Part shown: positions 49,197 to 60,427 of the stretch, in pieces
Position numbering within the stretch: the first letter of the stretch is position 1
Layout: every line of letters begins with the position of its first letter
DNA from: Trichinella spiralis
Lineage: Eukaryota > Nematoda > Enoplea > Trichinellida > Trichinellidae
DNA: 64,000 nt
Assembly (NCBI GenBank): GCA_000181795.3
Contig: CM012953.1
Coordinates: forward strand, 13,711,612 to 13,775,611
Direction: 5' to 3'
Position numbers and translations under genes: made by a program
The notes under the pieces: generated by a model
What the model was told of the DNA's origin: nothing
Database searches by the model: none
The model's input: the letters and a program-made list of their open reading frames with translations, nothing else

Positions 49197-51802
49197 TTAT
49201 TTTTTTAATATGAAATTAATTGTAACTGGAAAAAATTTCTTACTTCGCTTTTGACGAGCTGCAGATCTTTTGTCTTGCTTCTTCTTACTGTAAAGTTCTA
49301 ATCGTTCTTCGTCAACTTCAATGTCGTCGATTTGTTTCACTTGATTACATTTCATGCATTTGGCAACACCGAAAAAGCATGCAATACAGTAAGCCGCCTG
49401 GCAAGCTTCACAATTACGAAAATTCTGAAAATCTTCCGCTGGTCCTTCTTCATTGCATTCTATACAACTTTTTCTTTGACCACCTGAAGCGCGAATAAAA
49501 CTTCCCACCAGGAATGCCTGCAAAAGCACAGAAAAAAGAATAAATACGCAAAAACTAAAAATTATACTGATGATTTGCATTACCTGTGACGCTACTCTTT
49601 GTCGTAACTTTTGTGCAATATCAGCTTTACTTCCTCCCAGTTTTGCTTTTACTGATTTTTCTGCAAAGTGCTTCCAACCTCCCCGTGAGACACCAATTTC
49701 ACCGTGCATAAATGCTATACGTTTTTCAATTGTTTCCGGGTAAAAGGTTTCGCAAATTAAAGATCTTATTCGGTATAAATAAACTTGAACAAAAACTGTA
49801 ATCAAACAGTACCCAAAAATTGCCACTGTAATCCAGCGAAGTCTGATATCTGGTTCAGTTGGTTCTGTTATACAGCGCTGCCAATATGCAGCAATATTCT
49901 CCGGAGCTGAAACCTCAGGTACCATTTCTTCAATAATATCGTTGTATGTTTTAGCAATCAATCCAGATCCAACAACAACTGGCTTGAAACGTAACGGTAA
50001 ATCAAAATCTGTGGCCTTGTTCAAAAATCGGTTAATTATCTTCAAAAACGTGCAAACTGAATTGTCAACAACCATCCAATATACAATGATGATAAAACTG
50101 AAAAATATTTAAAATACAAATTATTTGAAAAAAAAACCTCTAAAAAAATTTCAGCCTAAAGTTATGCATAAAATAAGATATGTAAACTCATGAATTTATA
50201 ATAATAACGTCATAATAGTGAATAAATAAGCATTTAATCAGAACACTTACCCAGCTATAAGATTCAAAAGTTGAGGAAAACATCGCATCCATAGTTCTTT
50301 TGATGTCATTTTAAGATCTGTCCGTTTCAAATACTTCTTTCTCTCTTTGTCAGTGAACGGAAGTATTGCTTCTTGGCCTTTTAACCACAATCGCTTGTCA
50401 AACTTTTGCAACCCTTCAGTAATGAAATAGTTGTCTATTTCATCTGAATGCAAAAATGTCTTCACATAAAGAGCAGCAGCTATCGGCATGTAAAGTAGGG
50501 TCAATCCAACAAAACCCCCAATCGATATATCGATCATATCAAACAGTTCTCTAAAATAATCAATAAAATATATCTGAAAAAAGTAAAGAGAAAATTTCAA
50601 TTTCCTATACCGTATGTAATCAATTTTTTCATTTAACATATCAACTAAAACAGTAACGTTGGTTTTGTATTCGACGCTGTATTCTACAGTCTCACTAATG
50701 CTAAAATTGAATGAATAAGCATTAACAATGCGTTCTTCGGCTTGTAAAAGTTTCTTCTCGATCCCTTCCAACAGAGCATCTTTGATCTTTTTCGTAATAA
50801 TATCTTTAAGTTTGCAAAACTGAGTGACGAAAAGAAGCACATTACACACAGTACTAACAGCGCTAATCACACGGCATACAAACCACACTACAGGCATAAA
50901 CCATGCAGTGTAATCGCAGTATTCAACAATGACGTTAAACATTTTCACACAAATTTCATACGGTTTCATCAGAACCTTGTTACAAGTGCCGAGAACATTT
51001 CCAAGCCAATTTCGCAATCGTTTAACACCTTTACCTAAAGCCGTGACACCAGAGTGGATTTTTTTCAGTACATTCTTTCCTGAATCACTTAGCTGATGAA
51101 ATGAATTAGTAAGACGTAGAAGAGGCTTCATTTTCGATTCGGCTACATTTTGAACTGCCGCTTTCAGTTTAATCGTCTCTTTAGCAACTTTTTCCTGTAC
51201 GCAGGCTAACGTTTCAGCTGTTTTCCTTAAATTAATTTGCATATTTAACATTGGACCTTGAATTGTCCAAGTCAAAACCAAAAGTATAAGAACAGTGCGA
51301 GCAGTAGATGTGCAAGAGGCAGGTAGCATAACGAAAAACGAGCAACATACAAAACGGTTCATAGAAATGCCAAACAGGGTGATTACGCTTAAAACCCCAC
51401 AAATGAGACCTGAATTCATTCAGTTAAAACGTATTACATCATTCCACTAATAATTAGTACAAGCTTACCAACTTTGTAAGGATCAGTTGACCATTTCAGT
51501 ACTCCGACGCACATAATTAAAATGTAAAATAGCCAAACGCTGACCAAACCAAGCACTGCACGGGCAATATTGTTCGGAACTGTTCCATAACGATGCATGT
51601 TTTCAAAAAATCCATATTCGTTTTCATCAAATTCCTCGTCTTCAACTGGTGTAAAAAATTTACGGAAAAAATCCAAATCATCTTCAATACGCTCTTCTTC
51701 TCCGCTTGGGATAGTATGCTTCATCTCCAAATAACGATTTGTGGCATCAATAAGCTTCTTTTTTGCTTTGTTTATACGCCACAACTTCATAAAAACCGAC
51801 AT
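49197..51802 (-). CDS. DC-STAMP domain protein with C4C4 RING (SPE-42/SPE-49/Sneaky/DCST family), about 755 aa
   Basis: Multi-pass membrane protein of the family required in sperm for fertilisation in worms, flies and mammals. Exons on the minus strand: 51802-51469, 51409-50611, 50550-50251, 50097-49584, 49517-49197; GT-AG and in frame. Membrane segments include AVLGLVSVWLFYILIMCVGV, GLICGVLSVITLFGISMNRF and TVLILLVLTWTIQG in the N-terminal half. The central domain has amphipathic helices and cysteines (GNVLGTCNKVLMKPYEICV), with further segments at GFVGLTLLYMPIAAALYV and WITVAIFGYCLITVFVQVYL. Near the C-terminus the cysteine pattern CxxC-x14-CxxC-x4-CxxC-x6-CxxC forms the C4C4 RING-like finger reported for SPE-42. 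Length fits SPE-42 (about 774 aa) and DCST1 (about 706 aa). I cannot decide which paralogue it is. The last codons are uncertain. Confidence 0.88.
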
Positions 51803-53230
51803 TCTGACGATGAAATTAAGTACTACGGTGAAGCGACTAACAATTCTGATAACAATATTCGTTACTACAGTAAGTTAAACGTTACCTGATTTTTATTAAT
51901 GCTCAGTCAAAAATATTTTTTTAAGTTTATGAATAATTGATAAGCTGTTTTGTAATTATAGTTTCAAAATGTATAATTAAAAATTGACTTTTATTTTCAT
52001 ACTTGTTGGCATTATCTAATGTTTTCAATCAGGTATATCAAACTTTCTACTAAGCTGCTTTAGTTTTGAAGTGAAACGGCTGCTTTTTGAGTTTGCGCAG
52101 TCCATCTAATTGAGTCGTTTATAATGCCTCCATTTCTGCATCGCCACATTTTTGTAATTCTATCCTCCGCTGTTTCTGCTGCGGTCTGTTGATCTCTTTT
52201 TTAATTTGTTTGTTAGATTGTTTGTTAAATTTTATACATCTGCAATTTTTTCATCTATTATTTTTAATTTTCATCTTCAAATAACTTTTAGTTATCTAGT
52301 TTACAAAAAAATAAGGCAATGTAAAATGTTCTATTCTTTTTGAATACTGACGTTCAGGTACGTTGATCGTATTGCGTAAAGGTGATAATTTTACCACAAG
52401 CCCAATCACCGCACAAGGATAAACAGGTGTACGAAAATTTCTATACTTGGATGCAATACAACCACCGTGAAGACAATAAGTCAGAGAAAGTCGATACAAT
52501 ATCACACAACAATGTCGTGTTGAACATTATTAAACTATCTATTTAAAATCCCACAACAACAACTTGTTGAACGCTTCATCCGCGTTTCTTATATATCACT
52601 CAGTTGCTGAGAGACTACATCTGTGAATGCTGACCAGATGAAAATAACTAAATAAGCCAATGACAAACTAATTTTGAAAGGACTTGCGGAAATTCTGCAT
52701 ACACTTAAGCAGGTAGCATGAAAAAATTTTAAAAACGACTCTGATACGGTGCGCGCGATTAAGTTTAACCATGATTTAAAAATAGATCGGGAACCACATC
52801 CGTGAATTCTGCAAGAAATGAAAACAAAGAATAAACAACTATTGATAACAGTATTATTAAAAAAAAGATGCGCCGGACAATCCATCGACTTCTGGCAAGC
52901 TTGCACGTCAGAACACACCCACGATTTAGACTGTTATGCACTCAATCACATGAATAAAAAGATATAAATAGATAAATAGATAAATACTCAACTCAACAGC
53001 TGAATAAATCAGTAGACGTTCTGTGATACCCAATGTAGCTTTTAGTAAATTGCGTAAGAGCATAAAGCAAGTATTCGCGTGAATTCGACATTAGCGGTGC
53101 CGCCAGAACGCATATACAGCAAACGTTGAGGAACAACTGTATTTTTAATTTGAAATTTATTTTAAGAGATAAAAATTACAGCAGTGTATCAACAATAACA
53201 ATATTCTTTTAAAATTATGAATCGAAAGTT
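51803..53230. other. Region without a firm gene
   Basis: Starts with the DC-STAMP promoter side. Short open frames at 52296-52505 and 52589-52918 (minus) show no recognisable family. Composition becomes less AT-rich toward 53.0 kb, where the retroelement graveyard begins. Confidence 0.35.
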
Positions 53231-53784
53231 GGTAGATAGAATTTAATAAAGTAAAACTCTTTTTCCATCAGGTGGAGTCCGGTGCGCAGTATTTCTGCGT
53301 CGTAAATCTGCTCCTTCTGCCAACCGTTAGATGCGCGGCTGTTTTGTTGTCACTATCACAGCTACATGGATCGAAGGCACCTGCTGCTCTTTCGTTGTTC
53401 CTAGAACGTGCGGGTATGTAGAGCCATGTAGCGCATCCTTTAAAATCGCTTTCCGTCGGGGTCTTCGATCTATTTTCGAGCATTGGGTAGTTACGCCCGG
53501 GTCTCAAGGATTTTTCTGAAATTCTGTTTTTAACATCCTCCAGCATTATGCTTCAGCTCGGTCTATTAAGTACAATTTCGTCGCTAGGCGCTTGAGAGTA
53601 CCTCCAGCAATCTCTTTCGGTTGCATTTTCAGAGTTTTTGGCACTACCTCTCTTCCAGGGTATAACTAGACGATTTTCCTCAATCTTCTGTATTTTCTTG
53701 GCACGCTGCTCTCACTTACCAGTATGATGTCTCCAATTCTCGGTTCTTGTCGTCATGTTGCCATTTCTACTGCCTATTCAGATA

Positions 53785-54640
53785 ATTGATGTACCCCATC
53801 GCCATAGTCTCCACCATTCCGAGACAATGGACTGTTGTCAAAAAATTCACACAGATGAAGGGTTGGCCGTCACGTTGCCGCAATCCATACTCGTTTCAGG
53901 AGTACTGACAAATTTAGTATCCGTTAGAAAATGACTTTGCGTGAGAAATTCTGGGTCGCGGAGAGCTGGGACGTACGCTTCAGTTTCGGATATCAGCGTT
54001 CAGAGTTCTAATTCGCTCAGCAGAGTGACTTTTCCGAGTATTCTCGTCCAACTATTCACATAATTGATGTACCCCATCGCCATGTTCTCTACCATTCCGA
54101 GACAATGGATTGTTGTATCTGCATTTCCAAATGTGAATGGTTGGCTTCCACGTTGCCTATGTCCATACTCATTTCAGGAGTACTGACAGATTACTTATCC
54201 GTTATACAAAGAATTTGCACGATAAATTCAGGGACGCGGACAGTAGTCACGTCCGATTCAAGTTATGATATTTTCACTGATATTTCTTTTTCTATCTTCC
54301 AATAGACTATGCCCAATATTGCCTAACTCCCTGCTTCAGTTGTTGAAGTACCCGAACTATCTTATCTGCACAATGCCGATATTATGAAATGATCTACNNN
54401 NNNNNNNTANTTGANGTACNCGCATCGNCCATAGTCNTCNCCATTCNTCNGAGACNATGGACTGTTGTCAAAAAATTCANACAGATGAAGGGTTGGCGGT
54501 CACGTTGCCGCTATCCATACTCGCTTCAGGAGTACTGACAAATTTAGTACCCNGNTTAGNAAAATGACTTTGNCGTGNAGAAATTCTGGGTCGCGGAGAG
54601 GCTGGGACGTACAGCTTCAGTTTTCGGATAACAGCCGCCT
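53785..54640. repeat. Three diverged copies of a 220-240 bp segment
   Basis: Copies begin with GATGTACCCCATCGCCAT or a near variant at about 53790, 54067 and 54413. They share CCATTCCGAGACAATGGA, CACGTTGCCG..TCCATACTC and CAGGAGTACTGACA. Spacings are unequal (about 280 and 345 bp). The third copy is interrupted by many N characters. Confidence 0.75.
54398..54407. other. Assembly gap with ambiguous bases nearby
   Basis: A run of ten N, followed by scattered single N bases up to about 54577. It lies within repeat sequence, so the order and copy number here may be an assembly product. Confidence 0.99.
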
Positions 54641-54649
54641 CTTCAGTTC

Positions 54650-54992
54650 GTCGAAAGAGTTCTCCGCGCTTGTCCCACCGGGCAAAGCTCAGGGCGAATA
54701 CGAACGCTCTCAATTACCGCCTGACGACACTATAGTTCGATATCGGTACACCGCTCGCGCAGAAGTCTTCTAGCTTCTCCAGTCACTCCGTTGGGTCCAT
54801 TTCCGGGCAAAAGGCCGGGGGCGGTAAATAGCAGGCGCCCGGATACCCCACATATACGGGTTCCCAGATAGGCCTCCATTGTAATGGACTTTTCGTCACA
54901 GCAGGCTGGTAGGCCTCTGTCTTGTTGTTGTCGGCTGGGTCACCACAGTCCGAGTTGATCTTACGGCTGCTTACTCTTTTTGAAGAAGACAT
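54650..54992 (-). mobile_element. Gypsy-like gag relic
   Basis: On the minus strand a frame begins MSSSKRVSSRKINSD at 54992 and later reads FCPEMDPTE. This echoes the gag-like DPTEWLDTVEDFF of the Gypsy element at 11.5 kb, so a related family is likely. It is a broken fragment. No LTR is confidently placed for it. Confidence 0.45.
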
Positions 54993-55533
54993 GTAAGATG
55001 ATTAATTTATAAAACAGACAATACAATCGTTTCGAATGATTCTACACCGTGCCACTGACAACCACCACAAAAAATCACGCCACGATCGACTGCAAACCAA
55101 AAGCCGCGTACCATCGACAACTGCCACATGTCTCCGCACTACCGTATACTACCTCCGATCATCAGGTCCAAATGTGCCTGCAACGGTAGACGAGCGCAAC
55201 CGTGTCGTAGTTATAAGATCAGCTCGGTCTTTCTTTTGGTCTAGTACCGATTTCCCTCCTGATTCCGCCTACGTTTTCCTCCTGTTCCGAAGGTGAAGGA
55301 ACAGTGTGGATACTGTAATAACATTCGAACCTGCATATCATGCTGCTGGAGTTCCGTCTCGGCATTCTTGTCGTTCGTGTGAGCGTGATGAATAAAACTT
55401 CCTATCCTTCGTAGTTTGCGCTTTGTTCCTTTTCTGCACTCGTCAAGCTTGAGTTGCTGATAAATTTGAAGTCTACAGTCCACTACCTACTTATCAGAAA
55501 GAGTTCACTGCATCGTTGCAGTGAACATTTTTC

Positions 55534-55805
55534 TGGTCCTCCGAGCCGGAGTCGAACCAGCGACCTATGGATAGTGAAGTAATGATGGCTTCAGCTGCCA
55601 GAACAAAGTTGAAGAAACTGGCAGTGAACCTGAATCGGCTGAATCAGTTCCTGGAAGAGCTGGATGAGGTATGCATCGCCTCCACTGACGCCTACGAGAT
55701 TGAGGATCACATTCTAATGACTGAGCGTCTGTATCTCGAGACCGAAATCCTCCAGACTGAGCTTATTGTGAATGTGAACAAATTAATATGTGCAGAGACT
55801 TCACT
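55534..55805 (+). mobile_element. BEL/Pao element, left part: primer-binding site and gag start
   Basis: Bases 55534-55565 read TGGTCCTCCGAGCCGGAG, then TCGAACCAGCGACC: the complement of a tRNA 3' end including the T-loop. This is a long primer-binding site of the kind seen in BEL/Pao elements. The LTR should end just before it, but its left edge is unclear. From 55567 a frame (AARTKLKKLAVNLNRLNQFL onward) has the helical character of a BEL/Pao gag N-terminus. It is cut at 55805 by the antisense Gypsy relic and appears to resume near 57937. Broken. Confidence 0.6.
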
Positions 55806-57935
55806 TGTAATGACAACACAATGTCAAGCTAAATGTATAACGCACACAAAGACTACACACACAGACAACGCACACCTACGCACTTGACTACACTACTTGA
55901 CATAAACTACTGGTCCTGCTGTAATATATTCCTGCGTGCTCTTCTGTATATATTTTTGATCGCTTGACATCGTAATACATAACATCCCTTTCCCCTTAAC
56001 GTTCGTAGTCCTTGAGCTATTCTGGCGGTTTTTTTCTCGCGTAGACAGACGATCGACGTTATCCAACACTTGCAGTATCCGGTGATTGTGACGCTGCCTC
56101 ATTTTCTTCTCTAGTTGTTTTCTTCTGTGATTCGATCTTTTCTGCCTTGTGATTTTCCTCAGCAGTTACGTAGCGTTTTTTTAAACTGTTCTGTGTGTCT
56201 GCGCCACAGTTGGCCGTCTTCTGTTTCTACTTGGTAGGACAGTGGGCCTGTCGGACTCACAATGGTCGCTGCTTTCCAGGGTTTTCCTGAAGAATAATTC
56301 TTAGGGTATACTTGATCATCTGTTTGGAATTTGCGTACCTTCTCAAAAGTTTTGTCAGCGTAAGCGTAAGCGACGCTAGCAATTGATTGACAGCTGGAAT
56401 CGGGTATGCGTGCTTTCTCAAAGCCTTATTTTATAGTACATTTGTAATCTCCACAGATGAGTACGGTTCCGTCAGGTTTCACTGGTGTGTGACGATTGGA
56501 GTCGACCAAACTGAATGATCCACTGGTTCTAGAACTCATTGTTCAACCAGCTTATCCAATTTCGCATCAATCTTTTCTCGCAATGCAAGGGGAACCTTTC
56601 GCGCCTTCATGCAAATCGGTGTAACGTTTGGATCCAAGTCTAAAGAGACTGGCTTTCCAATGTACATACCCAGTTCCTCTGTGAATACAGATTGGTATTC
56701 TCGCAATACTTATGAAATTTGTGGAGGAGTTGACGTCATATGATGTACACCACTTAGATGTATGCCAAGCGGTTCAAACCAGTTAAGTCCGAGCAGATTT
56801 GGACAGTGGCCTTTCGCAACAATAAGAGTCAGTGTGCGATGGATATTTCCATATTGCACATTCACAGGACAGCTTCCTTTTACTTTTACCAGTTCAACCT
56901 GAAAAATTGCCAATTTGAGAGTGATCGGTTCCAACCGAATTTTTCTTCCTTGTGACAACTTTTGGAAAACGTATTCAGAAAGAACAGTGAATTCTGAACC
57001 AGTATCAATTTCCATTTCGCACGGAAAGTTTTCGATGACAACTGCTACTCTAATTTTTCTTGACAATAGACGTGATTGATCACATTTTGCCAATAGCCTG
57101 AGATTATTGAGTAGCGGTGAATCAGGAAACCTTGAGGCCAGATTGTCAACGGATGCTAATGAAATTTGCTGTGTGCTTCAGATTTGGTTTCTTCGGTCGG
57201 TTCGCTTTACTCCAGCAAATTTTTTTTGCTATATGCCCAACTTTCTGACATGCTCTGCAGCGAGCGTTTCTGAAACGACACTGAGATCAGATGTGTGTGC
57301 GTCCGCAGCTCTGGCACATCGTAGCTTGTTTTGCTGTTCTCGCCTGAATTTGATAAACATTAGATGACGTGTTGTCTGAAGCACAAACTTTTGGAGCATG
57401 TTAACCGGCGGCTTCTGCTGATAATGCTTCTTCCAGGGCTGATTCGACGAAGATCAAATTTTTTAGATGGAAATAGATGGAGCTGTAATTCTTCATCTCT
57501 CAAGCCAGTAACCAGTCGATCACGTAACATAATATCTAATTGTGAAAGACTGCAACCTTGGGCCAACCGACGAAATTCATCCACAAAATTACCAATTGAT
57601 TCTCCAACTTTCTGATTTCGCTTATAGAAAGCATTGCTTTTTGCAATTTCAGGTGGTTGTGGAGAGAAATGTTCTTCTAAAACGAACAGAATCTCGTCGA
57701 AAGATTTTTCATTGGGATTAGCTGGTGAAATGAGAGCTTGAATCAGGTTGTAAACTGCTCCACCACAAGAACTCAAAAATTTCTCCTCGCGGAATCAGTT
57801 ACGTTATTAGCTTCAAAGAAGAAACTCAAACGAGACGCGTATGCCGTCCATTCTTTTGGCTTAGAGATATCAAACTCTTCGATGTGGCCCAACATGTTAA
57901 TCAGTAGTCACACCAAATCACAACGTACCTTTTAA
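55806..57935 (-). mobile_element. Gypsy (Mag-like) relic inserted antisense in the BEL/Pao element
   Basis: Parts in order on the minus strand: gag (57895 down to about 57360; MLGHIEEFDISKPKEWTAYA, later LDIMLRDRLVTGLRDEELQL); a cysteine/histidine-rich knuckle-like stretch (about 57330-57190); an aspartic protease (57093-56710; EMEIDTGSEFTVLS); and the start of reverse transcriptase (about 56700-56430; GMYIGKPVSLDLDPNVTPIC). After a further gap there is a purine tract (55997-55985) and a candidate 179-bp right LTR with TG...CA ends (55984-55806). Most of RT, RNase H and integrase is missing, and no left LTR was found. Broken and old. Confidence 0.7.
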
Positions 57936-57936
57936 T

Positions 57937-58800
57937 GGAATCCCAGTTGAAATCCTGAAGAATCGCTTCGGTCGCCCAGAGAAGGTAGCTCGTGAGCATA
58001 TCATGGCTCTGTGGAAAGCACCAGAGTGTAGAGAGATGACTCCGGGAGCATCCAGTGCTTGGTGGACGAGCTCACCAAGAGCATAAACCATTTTCCAGAT
58101 GATGCCTATCATCAGGGAAATGTTCCCAGTTGTTCTGAAGACAAAGTGGGACCCCAAGGTGCCCTTGGAATCTGGCAGCGAGGTCGACCTGCAGAAATTC
58201 TTTGATTTCGCCGAGTTGCAAGCGGACACGCTCGCCGTCGAAGATGGACGCTTCTGGAAGTCTAAAGAGAGATGAGCGGAAAGGACAGTCCTGCGAAGAT
58301 ATCGCTTGCTGATAACGCAGCATTTTGTCCGCTGAAGATTTCCTCTGATTGGGTCCGATTAATCTCAGATCGTCTTAAACCTGAATTCCAAAATTTGATT
58401 TCGCCTGATTTTCAGAGGCCCTGTATTTAACAAGTAGGCCTGTTTGATGCAAGAATGCTGTGCTAACTACATCCAGAGTGATGGGCGCTCCACTACTTGT
58501 TTACTCTCATGATTTATAAGCTATTATGTTCAGACGCAAAGTCCTTGCCTTGTTGAACCGCCATTAGAAGGTCTTTCCAAGTGGAAGAAGATTCTTCTGT
58601 GGAAAATTTTTGACTTTGATGTTTGCACTGATTTGTCGTAACTGTTGGATGGTAAGTCTATATCGACTAGTAGATTTTCACGACTTCTGGCAACACGGCA
58701 AGAACTGCAGCTCACTGCCGAGCAAATGATAGCGAAATCCAGTACACAGTCCAAGAACAACTGATGGCTGCGCTTACCAGTGAACATGAATCGTGTAGTA
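57937..58800 (+). mobile_element. BEL/Pao element, right part: gag and possible pol relics
   Basis: From 57937 the plus strand reads VEILKNRFGRPEKVAREHIM, the hallmark of the DUF1759-type gag region of BEL/Pao elements (ILK-RFGRP). It continues, degraded, to about 58270. A stretch at 58535-58700 (LVEPPLEGLSKWKKILLW) may be the region before a BEL integrase core. Broken, with large deletions. It is presumably the continuation of the element starting at 55534. Confidence 0.55.
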
Positions 58801-60427
58801 GAAGTACAGAAGATTTTCTAAGTGTCATTTCTTTTTAACTTCCTGTTTTGTTACTGTATTTAGGCGTTAATACTGTTTTGTATATATATTTTGCACATTG
58901 TACATATTATGTTATTGATCATGATTTGTTTATTGTTGGAAAGTAAAACTTTACATGTTATATCTGTTCAGATATAGGTGGTGTGTTTAATGTAACTGTC
59001 GAATGTAATAATGAAAAAAAATTCTTTAAAAATACTGACTGAAAAGTGGAAAATGAACAATAAATAATATATAAAAACCAGCATTTTTATCAATTATAAA
59101 ACTTCATAAATTGTGAAGAAAATAAATGTAATAAAATTTGAATGTATTACAACTTCCATTACTAAGGTTATAAAAATAGAAAAAGAAATATTTGGGCAAA
59201 TGAAAGAAAAAGTACTGCAGTGAATCACAATGAAAAACTTTGAATCAATGGACAATTAAGCAAGAAAAACTAAAAAGACAACGGCATAAACGTCCAACAC
59301 AATAAGAAAACGCTGTGAAAATTTAGACTATTTAGATCAAATTGTTTCCTTTTTTAATCTATTTAAATATGGCTTTTAAGCAGCTATAATCATAATGTCC
59401 TGATTAATCTTTGTATTACAAAATTAATGGCTAAACGGCGTCAACGTCAACATTTGCTAATTTTGAGACATTTTACAGACATGATCAAGTGTCGAGTGAT
59501 GGTCGTCCTTATGTCTTGCTTTTTACTACCATTTACTGTTTTCCCTCAGTGTGGAAGTGGCTCGTTGGCACTTTTGTATTTTGCTTTAATATGGAGTTGC
59601 ATTGTCAAAACAGAATGAAATTTAAACATAAACGTAAATAAAACAATAAAATTTAAATGTAAGCATAAATCTAAATAAATAAGCTTATAGAGTAATTAAC
59701 TGTAATGAAAACAAGTAATTATCAAACATCGAATGTTACGATACTGCATATCATGTGAACTTCTCATCCTCTACATAGACTCGCGTATCCAATCTTTATA
59801 AAAATCAATTTCAAATGTGGATATTCGTTTCAGTTGTGTTTATTTGTTTATGCAATCAGAATTGAACAATTCATTGTTATGTAAATATTTCTTGCTAGTT
59901 TAATTTGTATTTAAACAAGATTTGCCATCGACTAAACTGAGTCTAAATAAAAGTAAGTGGCATTTGTCACCTGGCACTTATCTTACATAATCAGCATTTA
60001 TTTGTATGGTTATCACATTTCAATAAAATTTTAATAATTGTATGGTAGAACAATATAAAAAAATTTCTGTTTGCAAAATCACGCATCAGTATTATCTGGA
60101 ATACGAATACAAATAAAAGGGTAGATTTTAGTTGATTATTACGAAACAAAATTTCATGAATGAAGCTTTATATAAAATTAATATGTGTATTTTTAGTTTA
60201 GATAATTTATAAATCTTTATACTCCAGTCTTTTTTTATTCTCACGTTGCAAGCATGCTCTGCATGCTGCTTTGCTTCATTTAATTAAGCCAAAAACAATT
60301 CATTTATTCAGTTAGTAAATTCCTGATGCCATTAGAAATGAAAAATATTTTCGAAAAAACTTTCTTTAGCCTTAGAAAAATAAAAATCTAACCTGAAAGA
60401 AAAATAAAAATAAAAATCTTATTTCAT
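58801..60427. other. Intergenic AT-rich region
   Basis: No supported gene. An open frame at 59427-59618 (with one hydrophobic segment, MVVLMSCFLLPFTVF) is unlike any family I know and is probably chance. The right end is the 3' flank of the DNase II-like gene. Confidence 0.4.

Larger units (their letters stand above)
53230..54650 (-). mobile_element. BEL/Pao pol relic with a triplicated integrase segment
   Basis: Read on the minus strand, about 53560-53760 resembles the C-terminal part of BEL/Pao integrases (EPRIGDIILVSESSVPRKY, then LYPGREVVP). Upstream on that strand lies a block with the family's LRDPEFLTQSHFL feature. That block occurs three times on the plus axis, near 53785-54005, 54065-54290 and 54410-54640, with the third copy adjoining an N run. 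It is broken with many breaks, and old. The adjacent 53268-53546 open frame probably belongs to the same relic. Confidence 0.6.

Noticed and set aside
55530-55568. tRNA T-arm-like sequence, considered as a tRNA gene
   Set aside because: Only the 3' part of a tRNA is present, in the orientation and position of a retroelement primer-binding site; no D-arm or anticodon arm is adjacent.
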